Source: JAQCEJ01 sp046160425 (GTDB lineage: Bacteria > Planctomycetota > Planctomycetia > Planctomycetales > Planctomycetaceae). From it: a stretch of DNA of 6,941 nucleotides. Below the pieces are notes generated by a model that saw only the letters and a list, made by a program, of their open reading frames with translations, did not search any database and was not told the DNA's origin. The stretch covers positions 1-6,941 of the forward strand of contig JBJXGP010000386.1 in the NCBI GenBank assembly GCA_046160425.1. Reading direction: 5' to 3'. Positions 5,927 through 6,941 of the stretch are shown in pieces. The position numbers and the translations under genes were made by a program. The stretch's first letter is position 1. Each line of letters opens with the position of its first letter.

Positions 5927-6745
5927 ATGTGCGATAACGAGTTCATCAAGCTCCTGGCTCGCCGAAATGATGCCGACTTGACGCTGGCGGCGCTCGAAAT
6001 TGCCCGCGATGCGTACCCGACTCTCGATTTTGAACCGACGCTGAACTGGATCGAAGATCATGGAGCCAATCTCGCCGGCCCTGTCGCCAAAGCCCGGACG
6101 GAACGCGACGCCTTGGAAATGCTCAAGCATGAACTCTCGGATTCGTGCGGCATCTTCGGCGAACTCTCTGCCTATCAGAACCCGGACAGCAGTTATCTGA
6201 ACCGCGTCATCGAAACCCGACGCGGTTTGCCGATCACCTTGTCGATCCTTTACGAAGCGGTCGGACGGAGTGCCGGAGTCATTTTGCGCGGGGTCTCAAG
6301 CCCGCAGCATTTTCTGCTGCGCAGCGATACCTCTGAAGGGCCTTTATATATCGACCCGTTCAGTCACGGCCGGATCATGACGCGAGAGGAAACGATTCAT
6401 TTTCTCCAGGAGATGACGCAGATCCCCGTCGATCAGATCAAGCAATCGCTCAAACCGGTCGGGACGCGAACGATCATCATTCGGATGTTGAACAATCTGA
6501 AACGGCTGCATGTCGCGCAGGAACGCTGGGAAGCAGCGTGGATCGTGCAACATCGGCTCGCCGCCTTGCTCCCGGGGAATTATTCCGAACAGCGCGACCT
6601 GGCTCTCGTGGCATTGAAAGCCGGACGATGCGGTCAGGCCATTTCATTGTTCGAATCGTGCCTGCATGCTTGCCCCAAACAAGAGGTCAAGCTGCTCAAG
6701 CAACATCTGGAACACGCCCGCGTTCAACTCAGCCGCTGGAATTGA
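5927..6745 (+). CDS. SirB1-type transglutaminase-like / TPR-region protein
   Basis: Cytoplasmic protein of 272 residues, with no signal peptide. Residues 1-45 are a helical lead with AALEIARDAYP (21-31). The core, about 60-160, is the transglutaminase-like fold of the SirB1 family (Transglut_core2 type). It carries LNRVIETRRGLPITLS (91-106), PQHF with His128, and YIDPF with Asp143. His and Asp correspond to two members of the papain-like triad, but there is no Cys in the RRGLPITLSILY segment, so classical transglutaminase activity is unlikely. The C-terminal part, about 185-268, is helical and TPR-like, with small and large residues spaced as in TPR helices. Biochemical function of this widespread family is not established. 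The start at 5927 is favoured by GGGTGA (5911-5916) 10 bases upstream; an ATG at 5906 would add seven residues (M-Q-G-D-G-H-F) but has no ribosome site. It converges on the next gene with a 16-base gap. Confidence 0.88.
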   Translation: MCDNEFIKLLARRNDADLTLAALEIARDAYPTLDFEPTLNWIEDHGANLAGPVAKARTERDALEMLKHELSDSCGIFGELSAYQNPDSSYLNRVIETRRGLPITLSILYEAVGRSAGVILRGVSSPQHFLLRSDTSEGPLYIDPFSHGRIMTREETIHFLQEMTQIPVDQIKQSLKPVGTRTIIIRMLNNLKRLHVAQERWEAAWIVQHRLAALLPGNYSEQRDLALVALKAGRCGQAISLFESCLHACPKQEVKLLKQHLEHARVQLSRWN

Positions 6746-6761
6746 ATAGCGGCAGTTTCGA

Positions 6762-6941
6762 TCATTTTTTGAATTCGCGGGCCAGGCTTGTCAATAGTGC
6801 GCGTTCCAGGTTTGCGTCGCGGCCTTGGAGTATCCACCCTGTCGGAGCCGAGTGGCCGACGACGGCTTGCATATCTCGCCGCAGCGGTTGAGCGTCATGA
6901 AACGTCCCGCTGCTAAGATTCACGGCGTTACCATCGACGTC
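6762..6941 (-). CDS. C-terminal 59 residues of an unrecognised protein (gene continues past right edge)
   Basis: The minus-strand frame is open from the right edge to a TGA at 6762-6764. Its translation looks protein-like: it begins D-V-D-G-N-A-V-N-L, has a central VVGHSAPTGWILQG segment, and ends LLTSLAREFKK, a typical charged helical terminus. The stop lies 16 bases from the convergent SirB1-type stop, an ordinary tail-to-tail arrangement. I do not recognise the family, and too little is present to infer a role. The main doubt is a competing plus-strand ATG at 6897 that opens a frame through the edge; the two frames overlap, so at most one is likely real. Confidence 0.6.
   Translation of the reverse strand, partial: DVDGNAVNLSSGTFHDAQPLRRDMQAVVGHSAPTGWILQGRDANLERALLTSLAREFKK

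Noticed and set aside
6897..6941. Start of a plus-strand gene at the right edge
   Set aside because: No ribosome-binding site upstream, and it overlaps the minus-strand frame that forms a normal convergent arrangement; kept only as a stated alternative.

Overview
The window looks like ordinary chromosomal DNA of a Planctomycetota bacterium, most likely in or near the Planctomycetaceae (an inference). Three things point there: a secreted Tyr/Thr/Val-rich, Cys-containing protein of the YTV-repeat type found in planctomycete cell walls; a membrane protein of a DoxX/MauE-like kind I associate with this phylum; and a GC-rich palindrome of a type I recall as widespread in planctomycete genomes. No phage, transposon, CRISPR or tRNA/rRNA gene is visible.

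Layout. Positions 1-968 (minus strand) hold the N-terminal 322 codons of aspS (aspartyl-tRNA synthetase); the gene runs off the left edge. A divergent intergenic region of about 690 bases follows. It holds a candidate aspS promoter, two inverted repeats in the aspS leader, another long-arm inverted repeat, and a run of roughly helically phased A-tracts just upstream of the next gene. Positions 1659-2756 (plus) encode a secreted YTV-type protein whose transcript ends at a strong intrinsic terminator (2976-3008). Positions 3169-5613 (plus) are a two-gene operon: a secreted SGNH/GDSL esterase with an N-terminal GxDLY domain, then, 6 bases later, a polytopic membrane protein with a soluble C-terminal tail. 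A possible 49-residue ORF overlaps the end of this operon. Positions 5927-6745 (plus) encode a SirB1-type transglutaminase-like/TPR protein with its own predicted promoter. A convergent minus-strand gene enters from the right edge (6762-6941, C-terminal 59 codons, family not recognised).

How the genes relate. aspS is translation housekeeping. The YTV-type protein and the esterase/membrane-protein pair act at or outside the cytoplasmic membrane, but nothing in the sequence links them to one pathway. The SirB1-type gene looks like an independent unit. I found no convincing undescribed multi-gene system. The best second looks are the palindrome in the aspS leader, the discriminating-versus-non-discriminating character of this AspRS, the coupled esterase/membrane-protein pair, and the small overlapping ORF.
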